DNA of 64,000 nt, taken from assembly GCA_008933995.1 (NCBI GenBank), contig WARS01000013.1, positions 16,681,806-16,745,805 on the forward strand, given 5' to 3'. Below the pieces are notes generated by a model. The model did not search any database. It was not told the DNA's origin and saw only the letters and a program-made list of their open reading frames with translations. Origin of the DNA: Datnioides undecimradiatus (lineage: Eukaryota; Chordata; Actinopteri; Lobotiformes; Datnioididae). Position numbers and translations under genes: made by a program. Shown one piece after another: positions 12,521-25,330 of this stretch; the first letter of the stretch is position 1; each line of letters starts with the position of its first letter.

Positions 12521-14479
12521 AGCTCAGCCGATGGGAGTCTTGATCAACCTATTGATACCTACCTAGGACTAAATATTTAAATGTACCTTGTTTAATTCAT
12601 CTGTTTATCTAGGTGATAAATAGAAGTGTCAGATGTAATATGGTGTGACCATAATTTGCTGCAATATAAATGTAAATACAACTACTTTTTTGATGTGGTT
12701 ATATTTTGAAAAGCACACTGTGTCATTACACACAACTGAACATCATTTACACATCGATGATGCCTCAGTAGCCTTTTAGTCCAGATGAGAAGAGTGCTGA
12801 CTGCTGGATGTAGGTTTACCTAATAAAAAGGAAAAAGAGATGCATGTTGCAGACGTGCTGGGCTGCAGTGATGGATACTGGTAATTACTTTTAGTGATCT
12901 CATTTAACCCTACACACGCACACACGTTTAATTGCCTGGAACAGAAAAACACAAATCGAGTTAATCTGGTGTAAGGGGATCTCATGTGGAGAGAGTCCTG
13001 AAGAGTGATTGGAGCAAGGCGGCGCTTCATCTCTGCAGACAGGGCGTGGCTGTGGACTCCTGTGGGTTCTCCACAGAGAGAAGATTAATAAGACTCAGAT
13101 CTCTATACCACAGAGGGCATTATCTCAGTTAGGGAGCCAGAGTTTGTGCACTATGTTTGTCTACTTGCGTGTATTTGGTGCAAGTTTGTGTGCTTGTGTG
13201 TGAGGGAGATTAAGCTTGCACTGTTAGCTTAACCAAAAATTGTAGTATCAACATATTTTCCTTCTGCATGCATGATTGTGGTGCAGTGCAAAGGTTCTAT
13301 ATGTCTCTATTTATGTCACAAAAATGTCTGTGGATTTACACAAACAAGAAAAAGTACATGTTACATATACCAGAAATGTTTCTTACTGCCGTTTATACAG
13401 TATGCATATAAAGTACATATATATTTAAGTTTTGGTGCCAGCAAAATGACACGTGAGCAATAAACCTATATAAATTTCATGATAAAGCATAATTTTTTAT
13501 TTGAATATCACCTTCACAAAAGAAGAACGAGTAAAATGTAATCTAACTGGTTACCTGACTGTTTGTGATTTGGGCCAAGATGAACATGAAGCTGGTCTTA
13601 AGCTCCTTTACAGAAAAAGAAAATGTTTGACAAAAGTTGATACTTTCTCTCTGTCTTTGCATGCACTTTTGAGACAGTCTGACTTCTTCTCATCAGTTTT
13701 GAAATGTCTTAGCTTTAGTATTGGAAAAAAAAAACTGAGCACCAGTCAAGCTTCTACTCGAGTGCAAACTGATGAGAAGTTATTGAAGATGAACCTCACT
13801 GAATATTGAACTTAAAACTCTCTATCTGCACCTTTGTTGTTGGCCTGTTTACATTATTCATGCTGCTTTGGCTACAAGCGGTTCAAAATCACATACAAGA
13901 ATCACATTAATAAGTTCTGACATAGAAGAAAAATTGTGAATCTAATTATTATCAGGAAAGAATTTAAGTAATAGCTTTTTATATGATTTGTAAACATGTT
14001 AACAGAGAGTTAGATACCCTACACCACTGCTCAGAGTGATTTCCATTGATGAAGCAGTGAGTGCTTGTGTGTTGCATGCGAGTGTTTTGATCTGACTTTG
14101 TTGTAACTCTGAGGAGAATTGCTAACATTTTTGGCAAATTGTTTCACTTTGATGCAAGGTCAGTCTGGAGGCCTGACAAATATTACTGCTAAAATGTTTT
14201 TTGACCCACTTTTTAAAGTTTGACTTTCAGTATCTTTCGTTACCTGACTGTCATCACGTGCAACAAAATTATGCCCCCCACTTATCTGCAATCAGTGTCA
14301 TTGATTTACATATACATATTTTCTGCAGCTGATGTGTTGCTCTATATTCCACCGCTCTAATGAATGGATCATATCTTTGATCTGCAAACGTGTCTTTGTT
14401 GTTTTGGTCATGTATGTTTAACATCTAATCAATTGTTAATCAATGAACACATGCAGTCCCTTTACGAATAAATAGAGCA
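12521..14479. other. Non-coding, nothing recognised
   Basis: AT-rich unique DNA. A 102-codon frame at 13501-13809 has no recognisable domain. An A-run lies near 13725-13734. Confidence 0.65.
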
Positions 14480-14765
14480 ATTTGCACTCAGCGCAGTATA
14501 TCAATAGCCCATATGACAAACATGACACCACTGTCTGTGGATAGCCGAGATTCATCAATACTTCATGAACCGACAAACATTTGTGCCCAGTCTGATCGTA
14601 TCTCTGCAATGACTGATGGCATCTCCACTTTTTTTTTCATCAGCCAATCTAACAGCACAGGAAATTAAGAGAAACAAGAGCCAGATGGAGAGTCCGATCA
14701 CGTCTGCGTTTTGTTTCCAGTATATGAAGGTTAACAAGGGCTCATCTGCTTTTCAGGTGGAACTC
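14480..14765. other. Candidate conserved non-coding element
   Basis: Compact stretch with few simple repeats apart from a T-run near 14630-14638. The texture resembles non-coding conserved elements, but this is an impression and no alignment was available. Confidence 0.22.
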
Positions 14766-16262
14766 TTGATGTTTGCCTGAATTGCTTTGGCATACCTCGT
14801 TATTAAAGTCAATGCATAGAGCGCAGAGGGAAAATGTTTACTTTTACTGCACTTTTGATATACTATGAAAGGGAAGTTAAATCAGAGAGGCTTAGGCACA
14901 GAAACTCCTCTGTTTTACAAAGATAGGGACACATTTGAAGGTTTCTGACAGCCAATTTAGAGCTAGCGAGAGAGATCTTTTTAAACACCTTGCAACCCTG
15001 CCACTGACTGGACAAGGAAATTTCTGCTCCTCGATAAGCTTCATCCTTTTTCTCTGCAGCCTCCTTTCTTATTTGTTTATTTCATCACACACCGCCTCTG
15101 TTGTTCAGTTTTCTTCCTTTATATGTTATTCCAGGCTTGAGAAGCAATAACCACAGTTTTGCCCTCAAGATATTCTATGAAGGTGATATGATGAATAAAA
15201 CAGCTTTATGAAGTCACATGAAGTGTAATATCTAATCCTTTAAGCTTGTTGGTGTCATTTAATTGGGAGTATTCAGCTAATATCAAATCCAAAAGCCACC
15301 GCAAAAACTATTTAAGTTTGGATAAGCAAACTTTCATCTGCTCAAACAAAGGCAAAGAAACCACATCAGCCAGATCAAATGTGTTTTTTGGACTGGGAAA
15401 ATGGCATAACCTACACTCAGCTGCGTCTGTTCCTTTAGGTTCATTACAACTAGAGAGAGGTTCATCAGCCATATAGAAATTAGAGAACATGACATTTTCC
15501 AAATGTTTATGCATCCATAAGCATCACTGGAAAGGTCTGTCATAATGCATATTTAATTATATTCCTCAAATCATGAAGGTCAGTGTCGGTGAACTCTTCC
15601 CATAAATCAATATGTCTGCATGACCTTGCAAGTTAATATGATCATGCTTCCCCTGCTGAATTTCTGAATGATTGCTGATGATTCTCTTTTACCATCATTT
15701 CTGCTGCTAATGAAATGATCACAAATATCTGCAGGAAAAGACATCTTTGTCATCTGCGGGTTAAAATTTGATGGACAATTAATGATTTTTTTTCTACTGC
15801 ATTTGCAAGATTGGTGCACTCGTAGCTAGAAGTTGTTGTCAGACAAGCTGATGTAGACACTTCACTGACACGGATCGACCTATTGCGCTGCTTCCAGTGA
15901 ACATCTCAGAAATAGATTTGCAAACTTCTTCCTCTGCAGGCCTTACTTACACAGTGCGACTGCTATCACTCAGGGATCGTCTCATTTTCTCTCCTCCAAA
16001 CTAAAAATGACCTGACTGCTCTGTTTTGAGAGATGGTAGTTGTTCCTCCTTTCAATGCAATGATGTATGATTCCTGTGTAGAGTGGGCATGTGTTACCTA
16101 TAGACTATAGGAGAGATCAATACTGCAAGCAGAGCTTGCATCCAAAGTATAAATCTCCCAGACATCTGAAGAATGGAGCAGCAGTGCTCTGACAGAGCGC
16201 TAACTCCCTCCTCATTGCATGTGATGCTCAAGGCTCCCCCCACCTCCACCCCATCTCCTAAT
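14766..16262. other. Non-coding, nothing recognised
   Basis: Unique AT-rich DNA. Small overlapping frames on both strands around 15246-15543 contradict each other and show no motif. Confidence 0.65.

Positions 16263-16291
<29 letters not shown>
16263..16291. repeat. (CA)n microsatellite
   Basis: Uninterrupted CA run of 29 bases. It lies inside a 107-codon frame (16173-16496), whose HTHTHTH stretch is simply the translated microsatellite. Confidence 0.98.
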
Positions 16292-16295
<4 letters not shown>

Positions 16296-17039
16296 TACGA
16301 CCATGATCACCGCTCCCATCACACCACCCTACTTTACCACAGAGTGAGAAATAAGATCCAGTGCACTCCCAAGGTCACCGTCACAGTCTCTGGGGCTCCT
16401 GTGATGATACGATACACCTCACACTGTCTCAGAGAGTTAAATGAATCTTCAAGTGCAGACGTACAAGGGAGAGATCCAGCGATGTTCCAGACTTGACAAT
16501 AAACAACATATCAGATGGTGAAAGAAGTCGAAGATATTGATAGCTCTGTCTGCTGAGGCTCTATGCTGGAGCTGCCAGCGGGGGCTTGCCAGTTTTCAGA
16601 TTCTCGTGTGTTTTAGGCCCAGAGTAAACTTTGGAGTTTTTAATGTCAACAGTGTTCAGCAAGGCCTTGAGGAGGAGTGTCACCCAACCTCAAACTAAAT
16701 TATGAACCAGCAAAGAGGGGAAAGCATCTGCTTGAAGAAAGTGTTTAAAAGAACACCAGTCCAGACTGGTTTCCATGAATATTTGATGCCTCAGTCCTTG
16801 AGTGCAAAGTGCAGCACATTATTTAATGTCCCTAATGGTGTTAACTCCTCCTCTGCCGATGTGAATGTGAGCTGCTTGTCTAGCTTAATCTGAGAAATCT
16901 CTCTGTGTTTTGAATTGTACTGTCAGAGCATTGTCTCTTTGTTAGTTTTCTCCAGAAATTTTCATTTTCAAAGAGCACATTTCTCAGCTTTAGTTAGAGG
17001 TGTCTTATTACCTGCGCACACTTTCTCTTCTTTTAATTA
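16292..17039. other. Non-coding, nothing recognised
   Basis: No coding or repeat signal that I can support. Confidence 0.65.
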
Positions 17040-18330
17040 AAACATTTGGTGCGGCGCCGGGTTGGAATGGCTTCTGAAAGGCAGAGGCATACGTCACAGG
17101 GAGGATTATGAGAATCTAACACGGGAGAGGAAAAGGTGCTTAACTGTGGAATTACAGCTGAAATGAGTTTTTAATCATGCAGTTAATGTTGGGGAAATGT
17201 GAAGCCCAGAGACGGTGCAAATTGGTTCCATGAGGGATAAGACACCATCAGGGGAGACAAGTGGACAGATTACTTTATATCAGATTGCATCTTGGTAGAG
17301 ACAATAGAATTAAGTGTGTCTTTATAGATACTCTCACCCCCAATATTTCCTCTAAACCCATATAACTGGTATTTAAGGCATTTAATGTGCACAATAAACA
17401 TACTGATAAAGTTTGCAAGTTAGCAACCTCTAACTCAAGACCTGCTTAAGTTGCAACTTCTAGCTTTTATAGAATATGAAAGCCAAAGGTCACGTGGACT
17501 CATTAGCCACAGCTAATCCTATTTTAGTCGTCTGCGCATGCATGGCTTCATTGCAACAAAACTGACTCCCTCTTATTTTTTGGCCCTCATTGGAAGAGCA
17601 GCAGAGCTGAATGTGCTCCTGTTAATGAGATACTGGTTATCTCTATAGCACACTGCCTCCCACCCTCTCCTTGCACTGCATTATTGTGCATCAGAGAGGA
17701 ACCCTCACTGTCATTAGTGTTGAAAGAGGGTAATCTAACAGAGCCTACCAAGTTTCATGAGGGGTTACCATGACCCAGCAGGAGTAATAGGCCTGGATGG
17801 AGAGGTCTGATTATGTGGGATCTAGTATGTAAAAAACAGGGGCTTAAAATAAAATAGAGACATGTCATGTCTGCCACTTCCTCACAGGTTGTTCTGGGGC
17901 TTTGCGCCCTGTTTTATCCATCTACTAAATGAATGGATCACAGTGAGCGATTATTAAAATTATCTCCCTTGTCGCTGGCTTTGGAAAAGTTCTCAACCTG
18001 AGAAATTTTAAGGCTCATTTGAAGCATAATGTGAGTGAAAGCTTCAGAGTCCATCTTTCTCAGGAGCACACCTCGCTTATGCATAAATGGATGATGAATA
18101 TGGCCATGATTAGAGATTCATCTTTCATCGCCGTGGCCATAGACACCAAAGTTCCCAAGAGCAACAAGTCAAATGGCTTGTGTAATCTTCAGCATGGAGG
18201 GCTTGTTTCCTTTTAATTCAGGCGGAGAAAGCCAGAGAGAGCGGCCCAGTGATTGTAATTCCCCAAAGCATTTCATTATTTCAGTCTGTGCGATAACATC
18301 TTTAATTCCATTTTAAATAGGTTTATATGT
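17040..18330. other. Candidate conserved non-coding elements
   Basis: Two dense patches, about 17,040-17,240 and 17,880-18,330, have little simple repeat and contain retained CpGs. The second includes an octamer-like ATGCATAA near 18,079 and several ATTA/TAAT cores. A 65-codon frame at 18,019-18,216 overlaps it but has no splice context or family match. The regulatory label is inference; cross-species alignment is the test. Confidence 0.3.
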
Positions 18331-19917
18331 CCATCATAAAATACTCCCTTGTGGGTTTAATTATTGCTGTAAGATAAGACACGCTATGGGAAGAGAGCAT
18401 GGACAAAAAAGGGAGAAAGTCATTTCTAAAGATGGAGACACAAATTATGTAGCTCGGTGTCTGATGGTGTCCTTGTTATTGCTTATCGCTTGTGACATCA
18501 CTTCCTGTAGCTTTCATTCGCTTGCTTTTATCTTGTCATCTATTCAGCACAGACAATGGAACTGCAGCATCTGCTATGAGCCTGACACAAAGAGGCTTAT
18601 TATGGCAAGATTAAGTGTAATCTAAAATTTTCCCGTTTCAAGGGGCTTTTTGACACAGTCACAACACTGTCAATGTTACCAGCACCCTGTTTTAACTATG
18701 AATACATTCACCTATGCTTGCTTTGTGCGTGCTGCTTACAGTACGAGCACGAGTATTTGCAATGATTAGAGACAGCAGCTGTCTTTGGTCGTGTACTTTT
18801 CTTTTTACACCGGTTCCCTTGCCAGCACACATGGGGAAATCATACAAGCATACACATGCAAATCCACACATGACCAACAGCGGATGCTCTGAAGCTTTCT
18901 TCTGTCTCTGAGGCGCTGTCACCTTCTGACTAGACGCTTGCTGGCTAAAAATTGCTATGTCAACCATAAAATTACCTTCAATTCAAATTCAATTCAGCTA
19001 CTTGGAAATTCGATGCCGTATTTTAGTGATAAATACGCTGAATTCTGTGTTTTTTCCTTTTTTTAATCCTCCTCTCTAAAAGAGAAAAACAGCTGGCGTT
19101 TGAATCCTGAAGAATGTGTTGCATGGTAAAATGGGTAATCTCTTAATCTGTCTTCTTATCCGCCCATGATGTTTTTCTGAACTATTCTCTCTTGACTCGC
19201 GGTAACCTCCATCACTCCCACATACTCTCTAACAGTTAGGTAAGCTCCGTTTACCACTTCATCTGCAGCAGGAAATGATCACCTCTGAGAGCCTGCCTGA
19301 AGAGACAGAACTGAGACATAGTTCTTAAACCTCGCCGCCAAACTAAGCTCCTGTTCTTAGAATAAAAGACAAAGAAGACGGCGAGCACAACTCTTCCATG
19401 AAACAATACCTGCAGTGACTTGTTCCTCCTCTCTCACTATCTTAATCAGCACCTCCTGAAGTTCTCCTACTTTCCACGGAGATGTGGAGAGTACGAAAGA
19501 TTCACTCATGAAAGTCCCACAACTAAATAACTGTGCATACAGACAGTTGACAAAGGAAAGAAAAAAACCTGAATGAATGAGTGGAAGTGGAGAAGTAATG
19601 AATGCAGATGCTTCCACACAGGTGCTCTGCATGGTACAATTAAGCAATTAACATCCAATCGTGCTCTGTAGCAAGTACAACACAGCTAAAAAAGTTAAAT
19701 AGTATTCTGAGATTGCATTTCAGCAATGCTTTCTGCTTTTTTGCTTCCCAGACAGATTGTTTACCTGGATGCAATCAAAATCTGCTCAAATGTGATTGGT
19801 CAATACTACTTGGATTGCAAACCAACTACAAATGGAAACCAGAACGCTTCTGTTGCCAAAATCTTGTCCCTTGACTACAGATTCTGCATTCATATGCAGA
19901 CATCTGTTCATAATGCA
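18331..19917. other. Non-coding, nothing recognised
   Basis: Unique DNA. A 91-codon (18,692-18,967) and a 96-codon (19,357-19,647) minus-strand frame show no recognisable motif. Confidence 0.65.
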
Positions 19918-20125
19918 GGACGTTATCGGACTGTGTCAGCAAGAACAGTTTGTCGACATTTACATAGAGAGGGATATTACTGTAGGATTGCAGTGCATAA
20001 ACCCCTCGTTATAAAGATGAATGCTCATTTGTGAGTGCAAAAACCATAGGGACTGGTCTACACATATGTGGAAAAAACGATCTGGTTAGCAGCAGACAGA
20101 TCTGAGTATTCACATAAATAAGCAC
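19918..20125 (+). pseudogene. Tc1-like transposase fragment (decayed)
   Basis: An open frame ending at 20,031 finishes with SARTVCRHLHREGYYCRI (from about 19,936), then AVHKPLVIKMNAHL. This is the end of the second helix-turn-helix and the linker of Tc1-like transposases, where 'STRTVRRRLHEAGLYGR' type wording is usual. The next codon is TGA, which fits a CGA arginine hit by C-to-T decay. After a frame change the match resumes at 20,039-20,079 as KNHRDWSTHMWKK, and then in a third frame TIW followed by a degraded first-aspartate region. The N-terminal DNA-binding helices, the rest of the DDE core and the terminal repeats are not visible. The product cannot be functional. Family members cut and paste DNA at TA sites. 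Confidence 0.8.
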
Positions 20126-20830
20126 CAATTTTCACATGCAGCTATATTGTTAGCTTCAGGGTATACCCTTCCCCCCTAAGCAGAGACACACATTAAAGTA
20201 TACACACATGTACCCCAGCAAAGATCACAGAGCAGAATGTGCTCCCATTGAACAACAAAGCAAAAGCTCGTTGAGCTAGTGCTGCAGTACAACTTTCTAT
20301 GCAGCACAGTCACCACCATCTAACCTACCTCCTATCATTATTTAGTTGGCTTCAAATGAGGACGTTCAGTATGGACACAGTTTCTCCTGACAGTTACATT
20401 AGTCCAACATCGCCACAGCCTCATTAGACTTTCAAAATGCTAAGAATAAATGGTAAGACAACATAAAACATGGCTATACTTACGTACAGCAACCAAGCAT
20501 AAAGTTGAGTGATGGACAGTCAGCGTTGATGAATCCTTGTATTGCAGTTCTGTGAAGTCGGCCCTCATTGAGAAAGCACTTTTGGTTTGCACAAACATAC
20601 AAGAGTTTTCCAGTTGTTGTTAATCCACTGGGTCTGAACATCATCAGCTGGTGGGAGTAGATTTTTTTTTTTTATTGTTATGTTGTTTCATGCTGCCAAC
20701 AAAAGTGAAATTGGCGCTTTCAGCAGTCTCAGCGGACACTGAGCTGCTGCTTTAGGGTTCCTCAGGCTGCTCTGGTTCAGAGTTGAAGAGCAAGGTTTAA
20801 GGCTCCAGTGGACAGAGGTGTAATATTATC
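20126..20830. other. Non-coding; possible dispersed repeat at 20,490-20,770
   Basis: The stretch around 20,490-20,770 (e.g. GTTGAGTGATGGACAGTCAG, and GGCGCTTTCAGCAGTCTCAG near 20,713) reads like an old transposon-derived repeat I have seen in fish, but I cannot assign it. A T-run lies at 20,664-20,675. Confidence 0.3.
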
Positions 20831-23004
20831 AATGCTTAAGGTTCATTTTGTTTGACCGCATTTAACTTGCACTGGATATCATGGTTATTGTATGGATCTA
20901 TTGCTAATATTAATAGCTTAGGTGAGTCTATCTAGCTAGGTTAACAGCTTAAACAGAAAAAAACAACACACAGCACTGAAACAATTATGCTGTTTGCAAT
21001 GTATATTGTATGCATTGGATTGATGTGACAATTGTTTGATGAGTATGGAAATGCTGTGAATCATATACTATAGCCTCTGCAGTCACCAGAACCTTTAGCA
21101 GATTTTGGACCAATGTGTCACACAGAGCTCTCAAATGAGGGAATATGTTTTGGAAGAATGGCGTTCATCCCTCCAGGAAAGTTTCAGAGACTTGCAGAGT
21201 CATTGACAAAGTGCACTGAAGCTGTTCAGGCAGCACACGGTGGCCCAACATTTTATTAAGAAACTATGTTGGATTTTCCACCAGTTTGTCACCTGTCTGT
21301 CGATGATATTCTGTACATGCAAAAGGTTGCAATTAACAGTGAATATTCTCTGAAGTTTGAATTCCCCTGACGATATTGATTAGGTGTCAGTTGAAGTCAA
21401 CAATACTGATGGCAGCTTTATTGCTCCACTTAATGAATGATGTTTTATTAATGGCCATGTAATAAGATTACCTTTATCTCAATGAAAGCCATCAATCTTT
21501 GCCCCCCGCTGTGCAGCGCTGTGAACACTCATTAAGCTCCATATAGATCGTGTTTCTAAAACTATGCACTACCTACTGAGACCAATAACCTGCATGAACG
21601 CAAAACAGTTCATTTACTGATATCCCATTAAAAAATATATACAGGCCATTAACAAACGATTTTATGGATGAAAACATTTGTCTGTTAATAGACCTGTTTG
21701 CAAATAAAAGGCAAAAGAAGTGTTTTTTAATTGTTTTTTGATTTACCAATTGCCCCCCCCCCCAAATTCAATTTATTGACTGTGTTACCATTTATGTGGC
21801 ACCAAACATATGCTACAAGATATAAAATGTGCTATTGAATTTACATAAAAGAAGGTGCCAAATTTCTCTTTTGATGTTGTGAAATTAAGAATATGAATCT
21901 TCCATAAAATGATACCATATTACAATAACATTGCTCATTTGTTCGTAACACTTCCAAATTCTGAATGCACTTAATTCACACTGGCACCCAAAATGTATCA
22001 CTGCATTTCATTGAGGTAAAGTGTATTTCTGTTTGTTTGTATTGCTTATGGGCTTTAGCAAAAGAGTTTCATTCCATTGTTACAGTTTCATGAGTGGATA
22101 TGAGGATGTCTAAAGATTTTAAAACTGTAGTTTCCCCATTATAGTTTTATAGCAACAATTTGATTAGAGTAAGTGGTGTGTGCTTCTATAACACGATGGT
22201 GCCTGTTGAGTGATAAACTGGAAGGTTTATAGAGGCTGGGTCAATACAAACAATTTAGCTTGATCAAAACCCATGTGACCATAAAGCCAGTATATTTGCT
22301 CTACAGAATACATTACAGCCTCCGCCGCACCAGAGCAAACAAAATCATTTGTTAGATTTAGTTTCAGGTTATCACAAATACATTAACTGGTTGCGCCACC
22401 ATGACCTTCAACCTGCACATAAAAATGCAGGTTTCACTGATGTGTTTTCATTGATGTAGACATTAAGAAATGATGTTCACCTCCAGGGCCGGATGTGGAT
22501 TGGCCTCAGAGCGGTTGGCTGACAGCACTGCTGAGGTTTGTTTTCCGCGTCCACTCTCACTGTGTTTCAGTGGCGGCATGTGGACTCTGAGGTCTCTGAG
22601 GTAAAACCATCTGAAACAATGACAGCCCCTCCCCCCCTCCAGTTTCATCTCTCAGAGGCTTGACAGAGGTCGGCGAGATTGATCTCTCTTTCACGTGGGC
22701 CTGACACCCCCGAGCTCTAGTGAGGCTTGTTTAACAAACTCCATCCTCTCTGCCAATAAAAAGCACCTTTTTCCCCCCTGAGGCATCTCACAGGGCAGAG
22801 CTCGGCGTATATATTAGCCATAACTTTTTTTAACAGCGGGATTTATAGACCCCACAGTGGGGATATATGACAGACCATGGTGAATTAATTATTCCAAAAC
22901 AATTTGATATATCTGATTATTAATTCTGGGACACGAGCTTGCTTAGAGCGGAGACTGCTTGTAAAGGTTGGATTTATCATGTTGACATTTTGCTACAGCC
23001 AATG
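20831..23004. other. Non-coding; C-run and a GC-richer patch
   Basis: Mostly unique AT-rich DNA. An 11-base C-run lies at 21,753-21,763. From about 22,460 to 22,830 the DNA is richer in GC; it contains an isolated acceptor/donor-like pair around 22,571-22,600, treated as a low-probability microexon in the findings. Confidence 0.5.
21753..21763. repeat. Poly-C run (11 C)
   Basis: Eleven consecutive C residues, a likely length-variable site. Confidence 0.95.
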
Positions 23005-23043
23005 CTCTCTCTTCCTCTCTCTCTCTCCCTCTCTCTCTCTCTC
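23005..23043. repeat. Interrupted (CT)n tract
   Basis: CT dinucleotides with two small interruptions (CTTC and CCC). Polypyrimidine on the plus strand. Confidence 0.9.
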
Positions 23044-24179
23044 ATATACTACGCAGTTGTTCAAAGCTCTGTCCCACAGTTTTTTTTTCTGCCGCACAAA
23101 GTGGCAGAACACAAATATGCCCTTTTCATCTGTCTTCTGCCTCTTTCTCAATGAGAAAGCTACGGATGTTTTAGTAAGAGATTACAGCGAGCACACAAAC
23201 ATATTGCTCGCACACACCGGCTGTTGACAAGCGTTCTCTCTACTGGTGTGCCATGCATGGCGGAGCACGCAAATGAAAGGTCAGGCCCATCAACATCCAT
23301 CTCCCCCTCAAACGGCAGAGACACAAGCCTAATCCAGCTGTACGCACAAACAACAAAGACGCGAGGAAGGAAGAACTCCAGTAGATGCATCAATCTGAAC
23401 GCATTAGAGAAGGTTAAGCCCCTCAGTTTGTTCAGCAAGCGCTCGACAGCAGCTAAGCACTCCCGGCTAAAATGCATACAACTGAGCAAAGGAAAATGTT
23501 ATCGTTCTGGTCGCGTTCCCCTACATTTAGAGGGTAACACTGCAACACCGTCTACTGCTGTGAGCTTTGTAGTGGGAACCCTACTGGACCACATGCTGAC
23601 CTGCTGAGCCATCAAAAGTGAAGAGCTGATCTCACCAAACCGTTGACATTGACTAAAAGCTGGGCCCGAGCTTTGGACCACGCTTATGAGCCTCACAGAT
23701 ACCAAATCGCAATTTGAAACAAACAGAGGAAGCTCAGTGAAGTGCAAGGCCCATGGATACATTACTGTGTGGGTCCCCAGAGTCCTTCGGTTCCTCAAAC
23801 CTGCACTTCACAGCAGCTGGAGCTTCTGTTTGAAGTAACTGTTGACATTTCCTGTTTCAAAGACGTGGAGCTCAGTTAATTTCTCTATTTTTTTCCCCTT
23901 TTTCCTGAATGATATTAAGTCTTTTAATACTGAAAATCTGCCTGCCAAATTTACCAAAGTATTTTCCTTTCATATCACAGCAGACTGAAATTACAGGAAC
24001 ATGTCACTAAAATGCAGAAAATTAGTAAGGTATTTCAAATCTAAAGAGCAAACTAGTGCTGCTTTATCAGGCTTTCTTTGATGATTTCATATAATATTTC
24101 ATATTGAGACCTGCAGTATTTTAGACCATATCCATGCAGAGGTTTGCTTCAGCTGGGGGTCAGTCAGCCTTGCTGTATT
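23044..24179. other. Non-coding; overlapping chance frames
   Basis: A 127-codon plus-strand frame (23,224-23,607) and a 109-codon minus-strand frame (23,160-23,489) overlap in a GC-richer patch. Neither shows a signal peptide, domain or motif, and both are probably chance. Confidence 0.55.
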
Positions 24180-24490
24180 TTAGGAGTGGGATATTGAAGT
24201 TCAGGTGCAACCATAAGACCTGAGAGCATGGCTTACCTGAATGAGACAACTGCAAGGAGACAAAAAATGATGACAAATTAGCACAAAATGAAACACAGAA
24301 CAACAAAAAAACACAATAACAGCTCCTAAGAGATGCATAAATGATCACAAAGAGATTCAAAATAATGGCAAATGATGCAGACATGTCTCTTTATGTTTGG
24401 GTGCTCCTACTATGTAGGTGGGGTGGGGTTGCCTTTTACCTGTCTGTGCCCAGGGGCCCATTTTCTCATAATCCATCCATGGGAGGGCCA
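24180..24490 (+). repeat. Degenerate short-unit dispersed repeat, copy 2
   Basis: From about 24,240 to 24,370 there are degenerate units such as AAGAGATGCATAAATGATCA and AAAGAGATTCAAAATAATGG. They are followed by the tail CTACTATGTAGGTGG (24,407-24,421) and TGTGCCCAGGGGCCCA (24,446-24,461). Unit array and tail follow the same order as in the copy at 3,480-4,010. Teleost origin is from memory. Confidence 0.65.
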
Positions 24491-25020
24491 GAGTGTCACC
24501 TACACAGAGAGATTCCAACATAACAAGTGACCTTGAAAATGAATTTCAGCCTTTCCTAGCACATCATTAAAGCAAGCCAAAACACACACAATAGCCATTT
24601 CCCCGAGCTCTGAGTTTCATTACACTTTGGTTTTCTCAGTTCTATTTTGGCAGGCTCTGTATGTGCCCTTGATGCGATGAGAAATGTGAATTTCTACACA
24701 GGACATGTAGCATATACTGCTGCGCTGCCCTCTCAGACACATTGCCTCATAGTCATAATTTACATCCCACTCGGAACATTTCTCTCTGTCCTCTCTGCAG
24801 CTTGTTTTTCACATACTCCCTTGCACATGAGCAGGCTAAAAGCACTGTCATTACTCCATCACGCTCTTAAAGCGGTGTATCTGACCCATTAGAGTGGGCT
24901 GGTGGGAGTAGGGCTGTGAAATAATGATCACTAAGAATTCTATAAAAAGAAAACTGGTGCGAGCATTTGTTAGTCACAGTGGAGGAGCGATTAAGGCAGA
25001 CTGATTGAAAGTGTCCCGTG
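24491..25020. other. Non-coding, nothing recognised
   Basis: Unique sequence, no motif I can support. Confidence 0.6.
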
Positions 25021-25330
25021 TGAGCAGACGTGCCAGACTCAGAGAAAGTTTTGAGATCGGCGTAATGGGCCAAATATCTGCTCCGCTTGGCTCCTCTCTC
25101 TCCTCCACTCCACAACGCTCTGCTCAATTAATCCAGAGCCTCTAAATGACCCTCGAAGGTGACTCGCTAGATAAGTGCAATTACACTGGAAACAAGGGTG
25201 CCGCCAATTAGTCCTCAAGTCTCCCTCCATCTTTGCGGCGGAGGCTGAGCACGTCCCGCCGGGTCGGCCTGTTTGTGACTTCATTAGCAGGCTTCTAAAA
25301 GGGGAAAATGAACGCCTGGCCTAGATCACA
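25021..25330. other. Candidate conserved non-coding element with CAATTA cluster
   Basis: Three CAATTA homeodomain-type cores occur at 25,125-25,130, 25,178-25,183 and 25,205-25,210. The first continues as CAATTAATCC, which contains a TAATCC (bicoid-type) site. The sequence is CpG-bearing and has no simple repeats, unlike its neighbours. Minus-strand frames of 86 and 81 codons cross it without any family signal. An enhancer-like role is inference. Confidence 0.35.

Noticed and set aside
16173..16496. 107-codon frame with a histidine/threonine repeat
   Set aside because: The HTHT stretch is the translated (CA)n microsatellite; the rest has no match.
23160..23607. 127-codon plus-strand frame and 109-codon minus-strand frame
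   Set aside because: No motif or family resemblance; mutual overlap suggests absence of stop codons by composition.
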